From Acanthosepion esculentum (taxonomy: Eukaryota > Mollusca > Cephalopoda > Sepiida > Sepiidae): a DNA stretch of 64,000 bases. Numbering within the stretch: the first letter of the stretch is position 1; each line of letters begins with the position of its first letter. The DNA lies in contig OZ038498.1 of the NCBI GenBank assembly GCA_964036315.1, positions 11,288,468 to 11,352,467 of the forward strand, read 5' to 3'. Positions 53,721 through 64,000 of the stretch are shown here, piece after piece. The notes under the pieces are model-generated. The model had not been told where the DNA came from. It was given only the letters and a program-made list of their open reading frames with translations, and did no database searches. Position numbers and translations under genes: made by a program.

Positions 53721-53854
53721 AAGGAAAATAGTCTTGCTCTATTCAACAGTGTCAATGTGTTTCCTTGTATCTGTTGTAGTTTCCGAAAAATTAAACAGGA
53801 AGTCTTTTTTTCGTTGCATCCCTCGTGTGAGTGGAAAAGGAGTACGCTAAATTC

Positions 53855-53942
53855 TGTTTGTGCGCATGCGCGCACGCACACACACACACGCACACACACA
53901 TATCTATCTATCTATCTATCTGTCTGTCTGTCTGTCTGTATT
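53855..53942. repeat. (CG/CA)n, (TCTA)n and (TCTG)n tract
   Basis: GCGCATGCGCGCACGCAC, CA units, five TCTA units, then five TCTG units. Confidence 0.95.
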
Positions 53943-54073
53943 AATAATTGGTCTCATGATAATATTCAGCTCTGATGTCCTGAAAACTGTGCATCATATC
54001 CTCAAATATTTGACTGGTATGTTATCATATTTCAGAAACCAGCCTTCCTGCATTCAAATCCAAAGTTATTCCT

Positions 54074-54075
54074 AC

Positions 54076-54117
<42 letters not shown>

Positions 54118-54156
54118 CAGTCTGTTCATTTCTATCTATCTATCTCAGTCTGTTCA

Positions 54157-54209
<53 letters not shown>

Positions 54210-54220
54210 CAGTTTGTTCA

Positions 54221-54267
<47 letters not shown>

Positions 54268-54280
54268 ATCAGTCTGTTCA

Positions 54281-54311
<31 letters not shown>

Positions 54312-54436
54312 ATCAGTCTGTTCATATCTATCTATCTATCTATCTATATCAGTCTGTTCATATCTATATATCTATCTATCTATATCAGTCTGTTCATATC
54401 TATCTATCTATCTATCTATCTATATCAGTCTGTTCA

Positions 54437-54496
<60 letters not shown>

Positions 54497-54508
54497 ACAG
54501 TCTGTTCA

Positions 54509-54551
<43 letters not shown>
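54074..54551. repeat. (TCTA)n array with a repeated 13-bp insert
   Basis: TCTA runs of 3-16 units are separated nine times by CAGTCTGTTCATA or a one-base variant, at about 54118, 54146, 54210, 54270, 54313, 54351, 54385, 54426 and 54498. The long Ser/Ile/Tyr/Leu frame across it is a reading of the repeat. Confidence 0.95.
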
Positions 54552-54666
54552 TTTTCCAGACACTCATACTAGTTCATAGATTCAGTGAACAGCGAAATAA
54601 GTTTTAAATCTTGAATTCCAACGCCTAACATCATATTTTTTTCACGCTGCAACCTAATTAACAAAG

Positions 54667-54800
54667 GGGGGGGGGACTTCAATTTATCTCTCGTTAGGTT
54701 TGATTACCGACGGCTTTGTTCGTAGCTCGAAATCTTGGCTTTCAGTTTTCTTGGCAATTTTTTCAATCCCACGCTTTGTAATTTTACGATCCACCTTCTC

Positions 54801-54864
<64 letters not shown>

Positions 54865-55023
54865 AAGCTAAAAACGCTCAGGCATGAATGTAAATATATA
54901 GCCTCACACATACACCCACGCACGCATATATATGTATATAAAGCCTCATGCACATGTACACCCACGCAGGCTTATGCCAATATAAAGCCCCTCTTTCTGA
55001 ACCTCTCTCTTTCATAAGCACAT

Positions 55024-55059
<36 letters not shown>

Positions 55060-55146
55060 GTAAAATATTTTCAAATAGAGTTTATCTGTATAAAAAGAGA
55101 CAAGAAGAAGACTAATTTTTCCTCTTGTCTCTTGATACACACACAT

Positions 55147-55204
<58 letters not shown>

Positions 55205-55238
55205 TATCCGTTATCAATAACACATTTAAAAAAACACA
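54667..55238. repeat. Simple tracts: G-run, (CA)n, (TA)n, (GT)n
   Basis: G-run at 54667-54676, CA at 54803-54862, CA/TA at 55021-55060, GT at 55157-55205. Between them is unassigned DNA. Confidence 0.9.
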
Positions 55239-55240
55239 TT

Positions 55241-55390
55241 TACAGTAATGCCTGAAATCACATTAGTTATTTTATCTATACTTAAAACTAGATACAATAA
55301 ACTTTATAACATTTTTTACAGATTATTTCTATCGCAAATACAAATAAAGTTATAAGTTTTTTTAAAGTGCACAAGAACTTTATGGACACC

Positions 55391-55393
<3 letters not shown>
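55241..55393 (-). mobile_element. Mariner-type MITE-P, copy 1 (one end)
   Basis: Reverse complement of 56829-56980: TTTCTATCGCAAATACAAAT, AAAGTTATAAG, ending ACTTTATGGACACCCTG. This is the terminal inverted repeat of the element at 56829. It abuts (TA)n at the TA expected for mariner insertion. Confidence 0.75.

Positions 55394-55395
<2 letters not shown>

Positions 55396-55423
<28 letters not shown>
55396..55423. repeat. (TA)n microsatellite
   Basis: About 28 bp of TA between MITE-P and MITE-A. Confidence 0.9.
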
Positions 55424-55425
<2 letters not shown>

Positions 55426-55562
55426 TGAACATTGAAGTCAACACACAGAGGTCTCTGAGTGTTGACTTCAATGTTCACTTTTATATTTATATTCACACAC
55501 GCTCTATCTCTGATATTGAGCACTTTAACCCATAACTATACCACACCATAAAATTATATTTC

Positions 55563-55567
<5 letters not shown>
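55424..55567. mobile_element. Foldback element MITE-A, copy 5 (collapsed)
   Basis: GTGAACATTGAAGTCAACAC and its mirror GTGTTGACTTCAATGTTCAC are only about 15 bp apart, so the ribozyme-like centre is deleted. The right flank (GATATTGAGCACTTTAACCC, AATTATATTTCTTCAT) runs into TATATA as in copies 2 and 3. Confidence 0.8.

Positions 55568-55636
<69 letters not shown>
55568..55636. repeat. (TA)n microsatellite
   Basis: About 69 bp of TA. Confidence 0.95.
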
Positions 55637-55640
<4 letters not shown>

Positions 55641-56828
55641 TCGTATTTATAAAACCACGAGAAGTGAATAACTTAGGAGAATAACTTTGAGCGTATTCGA
55701 ACGGCGTCATCATATCAATCTTTCATGTTTGCCAGTGGGATGCTTCATTTTGTAACCGGCAGTAATTAGGTTGACATATTGCAATCAGTTTTCAACAGAG
55801 GCTCTTTGTTAACGTCTACTGAAAATTTATGGCGACGCCTGGTAATTTTTGTAAAGACATTTCGCAAACTATCGAAGTATTAAGTTAAGCAAATGTTGAA
55901 TTGTTGAACTGTTCCCAAAGTCAGCTTGTATTCTGAGAGCGTCGTTCCTGCACTGATCTCGACTTTGGTAAACCCCTGAAGAACTATTGATATGCCTCGA
56001 TACTTTTGTTACTGCGCGATGTGGTAATTTGGCCGCATGTTGGAAACATGGTCATGGATCCGTGAACAAATTTAGGGCATTTTGGTAGAAGATACAATAA
56101 GGAGTAGATAACAACATTAGAAGATGGCTGACGCTCCATTGGCACTCCAAGAAGTTGATCCGCTTGGAGAGACCGATTCCGAAAAGGATTTTCTTTTACT
56201 CATGCATGGGAAATATTTTGGATTACTTTCTTCCATTCCTTGACTGCTCCTTGTACATGAACATATATGAACATCTACATACACACACATACATATATTT
56301 ATATCAATGGGTATAGTGTCATATATACATACATGCCTTTGTATTTGCTCATATGCACACGTATGCGTACACACTTACATACACACGTACTTACACTCGG
56401 TAAGTTTTTATACATATACTGTTTTATAAGAACAAACACGTTTGCGCAAATACAAGATATTGCTGAAAAGTTATAGCCCCGACTCATTCCCGTAAATCTA
56501 ATCAAATGTCTAAACATCAGTTCTGGTGTGTGTGTGTATGTGTGGGAGGGGGTTCTTCTTGGTCGAGCTAAGAAATTTTCAGCACCCCCTTATATGTACA
56601 CACACTCCTGCACCGGTGACGCCTATATGCACTTAAACGCTCATTATAATTTTAAACATGAACACTTATGCAAAAGCAAACTCCCGGTGTAATCAATAAT
56701 CACGGGATTTCTGAGTATGACGTATATCCTCATCGGGGGTCTAGAACTGCTATACGCATTTGTTTTTGTGATAAAAACTATGTATGTACGCAACTAATTT
56801 CCATATTTCATCCTGAAATATCGAAATA
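55637..56828. other. Low-repeat stretch
   Basis: Unique-looking DNA of balanced composition to about 56240, then CACATACA-rich DNA to about 56400. A 39-codon frame is listed separately. No other gene signal. Confidence 0.4.
56124..56243 (+). CDS. Short open frame with good start context, unknown
   Basis: A 39-residue frame in plain, non-repetitive sequence: MADAPLALQEVDPLGETDSE...LLLMHGKYFGLLSSIP-stop. The start is in AAGATGG context, close to the animal initiation consensus. No domain, signal peptide or family is recognisable. It could be a fragment of a retroelement or a chance frame; nothing around it suggests an operon, promoter or splice partners. Confidence 0.15.
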   Translation: MADAPLALQEVDPLGETDSEKDFLLLMHGKYFGLLSSIP

Positions 56829-57195
56829 CAGGGTGTCCATAAAGTTCGTGTGCACTTAAAAACATTTATAACTTTATTTGTATTTGCGATAGAAATAATC
56901 TGTAAAAAATGTTATAAAGTTTAATGTACCTAGTTTTAAGTATAGCTAAAATAACTAATGTGATTTCAGGCATTACTGTAAATCAGTTGGCAAATGTTTT
57001 CCGTGAACTGCAAAATCGTATTACCCTTTGTATTGCTAATGATGGAGGACATGTGGAAACTTAAATAAAATTTCAATAAAACCTTAAAAAATAAAGATTT
57101 ACTTCTTTCTAATCCTTTTTACAAATTATTTCTATCGCAAATACAAATAAAGTTATAAATCTTTTAAAGTGCACACGAACTTTATGGACACCCTG
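56829..57195 (+). mobile_element. Mariner-type MITE-P, copy 2 (complete, TA target duplication)
   Basis: A 367-bp element with terminal inverted repeats of about 70 bp: CAGGGTGTCCATAAAGTTCG at the left and CGAACTTTATGGACACCCTG at the right. A TA flanks each end (56827-56828 and 57196-57197), the Tc1/mariner target. The interior still encodes NVFRELQNRITLCIANDGGH, VET-stop, which resembles the last residues of a mariner transposase. So this is a deletion derivative of an autonomous element, moved in trans. Confidence 0.85.
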
Positions 57196-57197
57196 TA

Positions 57198-57974
57198 TAT
57201 TGAAATGTCGTAGTTGGCGTCGTTGATGTTTTTCTAAGTTCATTTTCCAACGGATGCATTCATCTGGGACTCTATTACTAGATAAATACAGGGGAGCTAC
57301 AGACATGTTAATATGTTTTACATAAACTTAGTAAATAACCATATTAATTAAAGCGAAGGTCATAGCTAGGTTTCCCTAATCCTTCTTAACCAAAAAGTTC
57401 GTACGCCTTTCAGGAGAATCAACAACTCCTGGGTATTGCGAAATAACAGCTCGCTAAAATACTTCACTGAATCAGTTTTTTTAAAAAGCTAAGTGCTTTC
57501 AGGACGTAGGCGATCATGACTCTTCACAACGTCCTTTTTAATATCTGTACCCTGTTCATTTGGGAAAAGGAGTGGACACTGGCTTCCCGTTATTTACTCC
57601 ACGACTTTTTAATTCTATTTGTCTGGTTTCCCTACCAAGTCTAGAGAGTCTAATCTGCCCTACTATTTTACACAAAGTAGAAATGAGTAGAGAAGTGAAG
57701 GATTCAATGCGAAGTGAATGTAACAGCCCCGTTCGAAATTTTAACTCGAGTAACCAATTCCATTCTTTGCAACGATAACCACTCGAAAACAAGAAGAATT
57801 ATGAACGTTAGTATTCTTATCATTCGTACTCTTCGGGAGAATTTTGAAATGCCTCAGATATCAAGAGAAAGACAAATACTAAAACAATGTAACCGTACTT
57901 CTATTTAGACACTAATTAATCAATTCATTCGTTCTTTCAAGAGAAAACACAACAGAAACCGATAAGTACTTTAT
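57198..57974. other. Unassigned stretch with a decayed SINE-like part
   Basis: The minus strand around 57590-57785 keeps traces of a tRNA-derived SINE: TATTTACTCCACGACTTTTT, AATCTGCCCTACTATTTTAC, GAATGTAACAGCCCCGTTCG and a B-box-position GTTCGAAATTTTAACTCGAG. Too diverged to class. The rest is unassigned. Confidence 0.35.
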
Positions 57975-58278
57975 ACTAGGTTGGCACTTCGGTCCCACCC
58001 TTTCACTGTCGAAACGGTTTAAATGTAGCCGTCTCTTCTACTCCAATAGCTTCATGTTTGGCACTTCCCGTCTGTGGAACTCCCTTCCTCTTACTTACTT
58101 CCCTGATAGTATAAACTATTCAAATGCAATGTCAATCGACATCTCCAGATGCCTTGATCTATTCCCCGTCCTTCTCTTCATCTTTTCCTTATTTTTCTTT
58201 ACTCTTGCTCTCAATCTCTGTAACCCCTTGCGTGCTAGTGGCACTTCCGCCTTTCTTGGGGTGAAATGCTTAAAAAAT
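57975..58278 (+). mobile_element. LINE reverse-transcriptase C-terminal end, copy 3
   Basis: CTAGGTTGGCACTTCGGTCC, AACTCCCTTCCTCTTACTTA, TCAATCGACATCTCCAGATG and TTTCTTGGGGTGAAATGC follow copy 1 at 7420-7735. The frame reads FYSNSFMFGTSRLWNSLPLT, YFPDS. Here the Arg before L-W-N is intact, unlike copy 1. Confidence 0.65.
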
Positions 58279-58846
58279 ATAAATATCGCAATATAAATAT
58301 TTGATAAAAGAGTCGCGGAATTCTGGGAAGGTATTTAGAGGACAGTGAGAAACTCCAGTCACTTGTCGGTGCGAAAACGACGAAAAGTTTCTTTTTAATA
58401 TCTTCGAATATATAAACGAACGACTTTTATTCTATTCTCAGTAAAACGAAGATTTTGAGTGAAAGAAGAAAGAAGCCTCTAACTGGGGAAGCTTAGAAAA
58501 TACATCGACTAAAACGATATGAGTTTCTTCAAAATCCATATTGATCGGCAATTTTACCGCCATTTATGCAAAGCTTCTGCTTTCTAAAGCTTTTCAATGG
58601 AGTCATTTCAGGCCTTTGGTTCATCGAGAAACGAGCAGGTTGCTCGACTTAGGCTGCATGTATTTTTCTCAATTTTATAAAACTTGATACTGAAATGATT
58701 ATCTAATCTTTAGTTGAAGATTTCAGTTATTAATCAAATATGGTAGATTTATCGTTTCACCCTTTTCAGATTGTATTGAAAAACACATTTTTCTTTAATC
58801 AATTGACAGCAGAAAACAAGCAGTAACCCTCAACGACGATGACGAA

Positions 58847-58884
<38 letters not shown>

Positions 58885-59492
58885 TAATAATAATAAAATG
58901 GTACGTCTGTTACCATCATTGTGATTACGTAACTGTCTTTGATTATTCTTTGTTTACTTTCTACATCTAGTGAAGATGATAATGCTGGAATCTGATTTGA
59001 AACATTTTCTTTCTTTTAAATCTATGCATAAAATATGCTTTTTAAAAATTTTTTTATAGAGATCCATTTGTTAGGATCATCAGTAAACATAGTTTTGTTT
59101 AACTCAGATATTAAATCAATCAGTGCCACGCGTTTTGTTATTTCCACTACGTCTAATAATAATAATTGTAATAATAATAATAATGTTTTTCATTAACGAC
59201 TAAGATTGATAATAAACATTCAATGTTGATAATGAATGTTTTTTTTTTTATGGAAAAAGGTATTGGTCATTGTAAAATTTATTTGTATCAATCACGTCGC
59301 CTTCTCATCTTCTAAATTTCCATCCACATCAAATTTTATGCGTGAAGATCAATACGCACGTTTGCATCGCATTACATTGGGCGGGGGGGGGGGGGTCCAC
59401 AGAAACTGAAGAGAACGCAACTTCTCTCATCTCCATGCGCACGGATGCATGTTCTAGGCTTAAGTAAGGTAGCCCCCTCCTCGCTCCCACAC
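58279..59492. other. Low-repeat stretch with (AAT)n tracts
   Basis: (AAT)n at 58849-58895 and about 59153-59184; a G-run (GGGCGGGGGGGGGGGGG) at 59380-59396. No gene recognised. Confidence 0.5.
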
Positions 59493-59560
59493 CGTTGTAG
59501 TGGAAAGAGGCTAATATGCTACTTCGGCAAGCTCCTAGTCGCAAGTTCGATTCTCAATTT
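59493..59560 (+). other. tRNA-like head (probable SINE remnant)
   Basis: GTAGTGGAAAGAGGCTAATA, then TCGCAAGTTCGATTCTCAAT. The first is A-box-like and the second contains a good B box (AAGTTCGATTCTC) about 45 bp later, the spacing of a tRNA promoter. No cloverleaf with paired acceptor ends was found, so it is probably a SINE head fragment. Confidence 0.4.
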
Positions 59561-59992
59561 ATTGCTCACTCTCTCTGACTTGTATCCCCCAAATGATCCA
59601 AATCATCCCCCCCCACCTAAATGAACGCAAACAATTGTTTAAAAATATGAACAGAAATGAAGACAGCCTGTTAACTTGCCGAGTTTGTGAGCCAATAACC
59701 AAAGCATATTGTTAAATAGGCTTTGAATTTCTTGGTCCTGAAATGGCAGGAGATTACGTTTCTCTGCTGCAGTATTATTCCTCATGTTTTCGATGCACTT
59801 TACTGCAGAAAAGTCGACTTTTGAAGTCGATAATATGAGCAAAACAAGGCGAACTCGCATTGTCGTTTTAAGAACATCACAAGCAAATGAAAACGGAATT
59901 TTATTGTCTGTACCCAGAATTCCAGATTATGATCGGGGGCATTAAGACTAACTTAAGACATGCTAATGTTATCTTCCATTTTTTATTGCAAA
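59561..59992. other. Unassigned stretch
   Basis: A C-run near 59608 and otherwise ordinary sequence. Longest frames about 73 codons without a domain. Confidence 0.45.
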
Positions 59993-60337
59993 GAGCGGAA
60001 GGATACACCATATAACAGCGTGCAACAGCCCAGGAGTTTTCATTAAAAAAAAAAGCAATAATAAAAACTAAAAACAATTTCTGTATATTCTGGTATCAAA
60101 GAACATACCGGCTATCAAAGCTATCGAGCACCTTGATTCAGTTCAGCTACGTATTGCGAATAATTACCAAAGGGATTTCTCTAGAATTAGATATAAGCCT
60201 GTATATTTACAATTTAATATTAATTCTCGTAGGATAAGTTTGGGTGGAGGTTTATTCTTACAAGAGTCATACGTTTACGAACCGCGAAATGGAGTAAATT
60301 CCTTACAAACCTAACTTCGAAAAAGAGATTACGAGTG
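59993..60337. repeat. 345-bp dispersed repeat R, copy 1
   Basis: AAAGAGCGGAAGGATACACC, AGCCCAGGAGTTTTCAT, TCTCTAGAATTAGATATA, GTTTGGGTGGAGGTTTATTC, CGAAATGGAGTAAATT. All recur in the same order at 62558-62902. No open frame is conserved between the copies. Confidence 0.8.
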
Positions 60338-60606
60338 TCAGTGGATAGCGGCTCGGATCGAGGAATCGGAGAGCCGAGTTCGAATTTTAGTCGAATCCAG
60401 TGCATTCACTAATTTGCATGAATCCTCCTCTTCTACCCCACCCGGGTAAATAGTTGCAGGGAGAACAACTTGGGTGGCAAATGGTCTACCGCAGAAAGAA
60501 ATGGCAGCCTACGGCGGGAAAAAAATCCGCCTCGTCAGTCATGTATCGAAAGATACATGATCGCCTAAGCGTGTATCACGTATGGCACATAACTGACTGA
60601 GAGTAA
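60338..60606 (+). mobile_element. SINE type 2, copy with tRNA head
   Basis: Head GTGGATAGCGGCTCGGATCG, B box GAGTTCGAATTTTAG, short body, then the type-2 tail: GAAATGGCAGCCTACGGCGG, a hairpin CATGTATC-GAAA-GATACATG (60541-60560), and TATGGCACATAACTGACTGA. This shows what is missing from the headless copies at 14500-15010. It begins where repeat R copy 1 ends. Confidence 0.7.
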
Positions 60607-61599
60607 ATCTTCAATTGTTTTTCACTTAACTCGCCTTTTCCTTCGTTTTAAATTTTATTCAAATTCAAAATATTGACTGAAACGAGGAAAACGAGAAAAT
60701 ATTGACTGAAACGAGGAAAACATTAAGGCTTATCAAAATTTTCAACGCTCACTCATTTGCACGATAACTCGTTAATGCTGACAAGATAATTTCAGTTCTA
60801 CTTCAATGTACGACACATTTTGGAAAAGACTTGACCTTTAAACTGCCGCCGATATAAGTTCACACACAAGAGCTCTTTCCCACTACGGGACATAAATGCA
60901 AATTCTTATGTCATTCCTAACTTTTCTTTTCTTCATATAGCAAAACCATATAATGATCAAACAACTATGGATGCACTTATCAGCCTATAATATTTTATTT
61001 TATCTGCAATCAAGTTTACGTTGTCTTTGAAGACTTAGAGATTAAGTTGTGTTATATGTTGGATTGAAAACTGTTAAATGCAAAGTTCAAGTATATTAAC
61101 CTACCACTGCAAGTAAATTTTAACAGTTGGTGATGTTTGCATGAAACTGAATTTAAGTTTTACAGGAAGAAAAAAAAATTAAGCTGATATCCAGATAACA
61201 AAAAAAAAAAAAACAACAGAAAAACTTGTTTAATACCAACTCATTCTTAAAATGCTAACGATTTCTTTACAAATTAGGATTAACAAGTTTAACTATTGAA
61301 ATATATGAAACATCGTAACAGAATTGAATCGCAACATCTAAAAAAATAAGAATCCTTCCCTTTCGCCTAGACGTGAAACAAGTAAAAATAATGATAGAAA
61401 ACATATTTTTGAAACTTTTCTTATGGATTCCATACTGCTTTCTACGTACCCAAGTACGTACCTCAAAGAAAGACTTTGTGGACAATACGTCGATAAACGT
61501 TCACAAAATGAATTATCATAAAACTACAGATGTTTATCGATTAAAAAATCATATGGGTAAACTTGTCTTAGTGATGCAATCAGATAGATAGATATCAAC

Positions 61600-61601
<2 letters not shown>
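60607..61601. other. Low-repeat stretch
   Basis: A small direct repeat AATATTGACTGAAACGAGGA occurs at about 60669 and 60699. A 72-codon plus frame (61373-61591) has no recognised domain. Confidence 0.45.

Positions 61602-61649
<48 letters not shown>
61602..61649. repeat. (TA)n microsatellite
   Basis: About 48 bp of TA. Confidence 0.95.
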
Positions 61650-61654
<5 letters not shown>

Positions 61655-61763
61655 TTTCATTAAAAACGACAGACAAGTTGCTTTTATTTAGTTTTTTTAT
61701 AAAAGCACCTTGTCTGTCGTTTTTAATGAAATGTGCATGAAAGAAGGATTGCTGCCTAAATAC

Positions 61764-61767
<4 letters not shown>
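61650..61767 (+). mobile_element. PLE N-terminal fragment with foldback
   Basis: GCACATTTCATTAAAAACGA, CAGACAAG is mirrored by CTTGTCTGTCGTTTTTAATG, AAATGTGC. The right side continues as coding: [18 protein letters not shown], which then enters (TA)n. Thus the FNEMC part exists in both orientations around a 23-bp loop. Confidence 0.6.
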
Positions 61768-61847
<80 letters not shown>

Positions 61848-61848
61848 A
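61768..61848. repeat. (TA)n-(GT)n tract
   Basis: About 60 bp of TA then 10 GT units, starting at the LLPKYT-coding end. Confidence 0.95.
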
Positions 61849-61869
61849 AAAATTTCTCAAAGCTAACCT

Positions 61870-62274
61870 GTAGAAAAAGACAATATGTATAAAGGTAAAA
61901 GACAATAGGAAAACTGTATTATTAGCCGACGCGTTTCAGCCAATGTAGACTTTTTCAAGGCAAAACCGAAATGAATTTATTGAAAACAAAATAACTATTA
62001 ACAAGAAAACAAAATGTCCTTAGCAAGTAGAAGAATTTAGAAAACGCTATTGTATTCATATTGTCAACTAAAAATTATGTCAAGTACTATCACGTGTGGA
62101 AATATTGTTTTTATTGTTGTGTTGACGGATCCAACTATTTTCTTTTCATTTCTTGATATAGTTGTGTACGTTGGCTTGGGAGAGTAAAAATTCATTTCGT
62201 TTTTGCTTTGAAAAGTTCACATGGGACGAAGCGCGTCGGCTAATAATACAGTTTTCCTATTGTTTTTTACCTTT

Positions 62275-62276
<2 letters not shown>
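61870..62276. mobile_element. Foldback element S
   Basis: The left arm (AAGGTAAAAGACAATAGGAA, CTGTATTATTAGCCGACGCG, TTTCAGCC) is mirrored by the right arm (GGACGAAGCGCGTCGGCTAA, AATACAGTTTTCCTATTG, TTTTTTACCTTTATACATA). The spacer is about 200 bp. The arm motif TTGAAAAAGTC...GGCTGAAACGCG (minus, near 61935) is related to the other hairpin motifs. Confidence 0.75.
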
Positions 62277-62327
<51 letters not shown>

Positions 62328-62347
62328 TAGATAGATAGATAGATAGA
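62277..62347. repeat. (TA)n-(GATA)n tract
   Basis: TA to about 62323, then six GATA units. Confidence 0.95.
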
Positions 62348-62557
62348 TTTATACGCATGAATGTTTCTGTAACTATATACACATATGTGCATAAATAAAA
62401 TGTATATTTTGACAAGTAAAGGTAATAGGTACAAGTAATAAATTTACATAAGCTTATACATATTAATGTGATTATATAAATGATTGTTTTTAGTTGCATG
62501 TATATTGTTTTTATAGCGAGAAAGGTAAAATGTCTTCAACAAGAGGCATTGCCACAG

Positions 62558-62902
62558 CAAAGAGCGGAAGGATACACCATATAACAGTGTGCAGCAGCCC
62601 AGGAGTTTTCATAAAAAACAGACAACAATAAAAAAAGAAAAATAATTGCTGTATTTTCTGGCATCAAAGAGCGTACCGGCTATCAAAGACGAACCTCAAT
62701 TCTGTCCACCTAAATGTTGGAATCAATTATCAAAGTGATCTCTCTAGAATTAGATATAGACCTGTAAACAATCTAATATTCATCCTCGAAGACGTAAGAT
62801 AAATTTGGGTGGAGGTTTATTCTTACAAGAGTGATGCGTCTTCGGAACGGCGAAATGGAGTAAATTAATTACAAACCCATCTTTGAAAAGAGATTACTAG
62901 TG
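62558..62902. repeat. 345-bp dispersed repeat R, copy 2
   Basis: Same order of blocks as copy 1 at 59993. After CGAAATGGAGTAAATT it continues ACAAACCCATCTTTGAAAAG, AGATTACTAGTGT. Here AAACCCTCACTTG follows, where copy 1 continues as a SINE. Confidence 0.8.
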
Positions 62903-64000
62903 TAAACCCTCACTTGTAGTCGGTACTGTTATTTCATTAGTCGTTAGTCCAGGGACAATGTAGATCTCAATTTAAATAGCAAAAAAAAAAATATCCAAAG
63001 CTATATTATTGAAAAAGCTGTTACTCCTCTCATGACTGGTCAGAAAAATATTAAAATCGTATTTACAAATATTATTTTTCCTTTAAAGATTTCTTTTAAT
63101 CAAGGAGCTGGCCAGCCGTCCCAGATATCGGCTATTTTAATTGCCGGCCCTTCTAAATGGACAAATTGCTGGACAGTTCCTAAAATTTTCCGGCATATGA
63201 TGCTATTCAAATCTGTGAGCCGTTGAAACATTTTTCCGCGAAATGATTTTAAACAATCTCTCTGGAAATCTCGTTTGGTGAGATTCATTAAAATGCAAAA
63301 ATTCAAACTGAATTGAATCTGAAAATCATGATTTTTTTTCTTTTTCAGGGTTTCCGATTTGAATCCGTTGGTTCTAAAAAAAAAATCTCAAAGATCACAT
63401 GACCGAAATCGGGCGATTCTTTCGCACAAGAAAAAAAAAACACTAAGTGTTTCTAAATCTAAAACTACAAAAAAAAAAAAACCGAAAAAAAAAAACCGGT
63501 CAATTTAGTTCTATTACTCTGGGGACATCGTCTTGGTTTATTGCATATATTTTCTAGCTGATTTTTTTTACGAAACAATCGATCCAGTTGTTACTGCTTA
63601 CTATTGATATCTGTACACGTCTTTGATTAACTGGTCGTTAAATACTATACACACTTATATCATTGAATATCACTGATTTTTATTGACATTATACTCCAGA
63701 GTAAATTGGTTGAGGTCTTGTTTAGATTTATTAATCAACAATTTCGATATCTTTTGTTATTCTATAACTTCTGAAAATGACACTTTTTCTACGGCTGTTT
63801 CTGACATTCTCTGTCAATTCGTCGTGTCTCTTACGAATAAAGGATTCTACATAATATATTAAGAGTAAAAATAAATGACAATGAGTAAACGTTTGAAAAT
63901 GATGACAACAGCAAGGCAGAGAATCGAAATAATTCTCTAATAATTCAATGTCTACAGCTAATCATTGATGCCTAGACGAGAACCCCTATGATCAAATTTT
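62903..64000. other. Low-repeat stretch to window end
   Basis: A-runs near 62982, 63378, 63431 and 63470-63495. A 64-codon plus frame (63032-63226) contains GAGQPSQISAILIAGPSKWT without a recognised domain. No gene called. Confidence 0.45.

Noticed and set aside
53860..54579. 239-residue Ser-Ile-Tyr-Leu frame
   Set aside because: Translation of the TCTA array; it remains open only because TCTA has no stop in this frame.
60530..60590. Hammerhead on the minus strand of the type-2 SINE (CTGACGA, GGCGG/CCGCC)
   Set aside because: GTAG stands where GAAA is required, and the headless copies also lack GAAA.

Overview
This is an AT-rich, repeat-dominated piece of animal nuclear DNA. I see no intact protein-coding gene, no rRNA and no canonical tRNA. 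The likely source is a coleoid cephalopod, probably an octopus. That is an inference from the dense (TA)n/(CA)n microsatellites, the tRNA-derived SINEs of the general type known from octopus, and the mix of Penelope-like elements (PLEs), non-LTR retrotransposon tails and Tc1/mariner relics; no search was run. Most long open frames are translated microsatellites (Y-I, C-V, H-T, S-L or M repeats) and are left out.

Layout. 1-12 kb: dense nest of foldback elements, (TA)n arrays, three SINEs, LINE 3' ends and PLE fragments. 12-24 kb: CA/GAT microsatellites, headless SINEs, four PLE fragments, and foldbacks including one that carries a tRNA-like domain. 24.26-27.95 kb: a 3.7 kb minisatellite built from two interspersed 44-bp monomer types. 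28-29.4 kb: low-repeat DNA. 29.4-37.6 kb: two opposed PLE 3' halves, one split by a foldback insertion with a 12-bp target duplication, several large inverted repeats, and a well-formed hammerhead ribozyme at 34775-34818. 37.6-49.4 kb: mostly low-repeat DNA, interrupted by a tandem array of reverse-transcriptase tail fragments, a 580-bp polypurine array and a miniature foldback with an 11-bp target duplication. 49.4-57.2 kb: microsatellites, foldbacks and two mariner-type miniature elements. 57.2-64 kb: a LINE tail, a duplicated 345-bp repeat, a second SINE type and two more foldbacks.

How it fits together. Three element systems seem to explain much of the window. First, a C2H2-tailed LINE (1618-1933, 19967-20172) ends in the same roughly 40-bp 3' tail as the main SINE, which suggests it mobilises that SINE. 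Second, PLEs are present as N-terminal, RT and GIY-YIG pieces. Third, many foldback elements carry a CTGANGA-hairpin-GAAA motif. At 34775 and 10126 (minus) this motif completes a three-stem hammerhead fold. At 11934 it does so with one extra base. In the five-copy MITE-A family the core sits in the arms of the palindrome. Many elements abut a (TA)n or (CA)n array at the same internal position, so the arrays probably grew from element ends. All family calls come from reading motifs by eye; boundaries are approximate to about 10 bp unless a target duplication is given.
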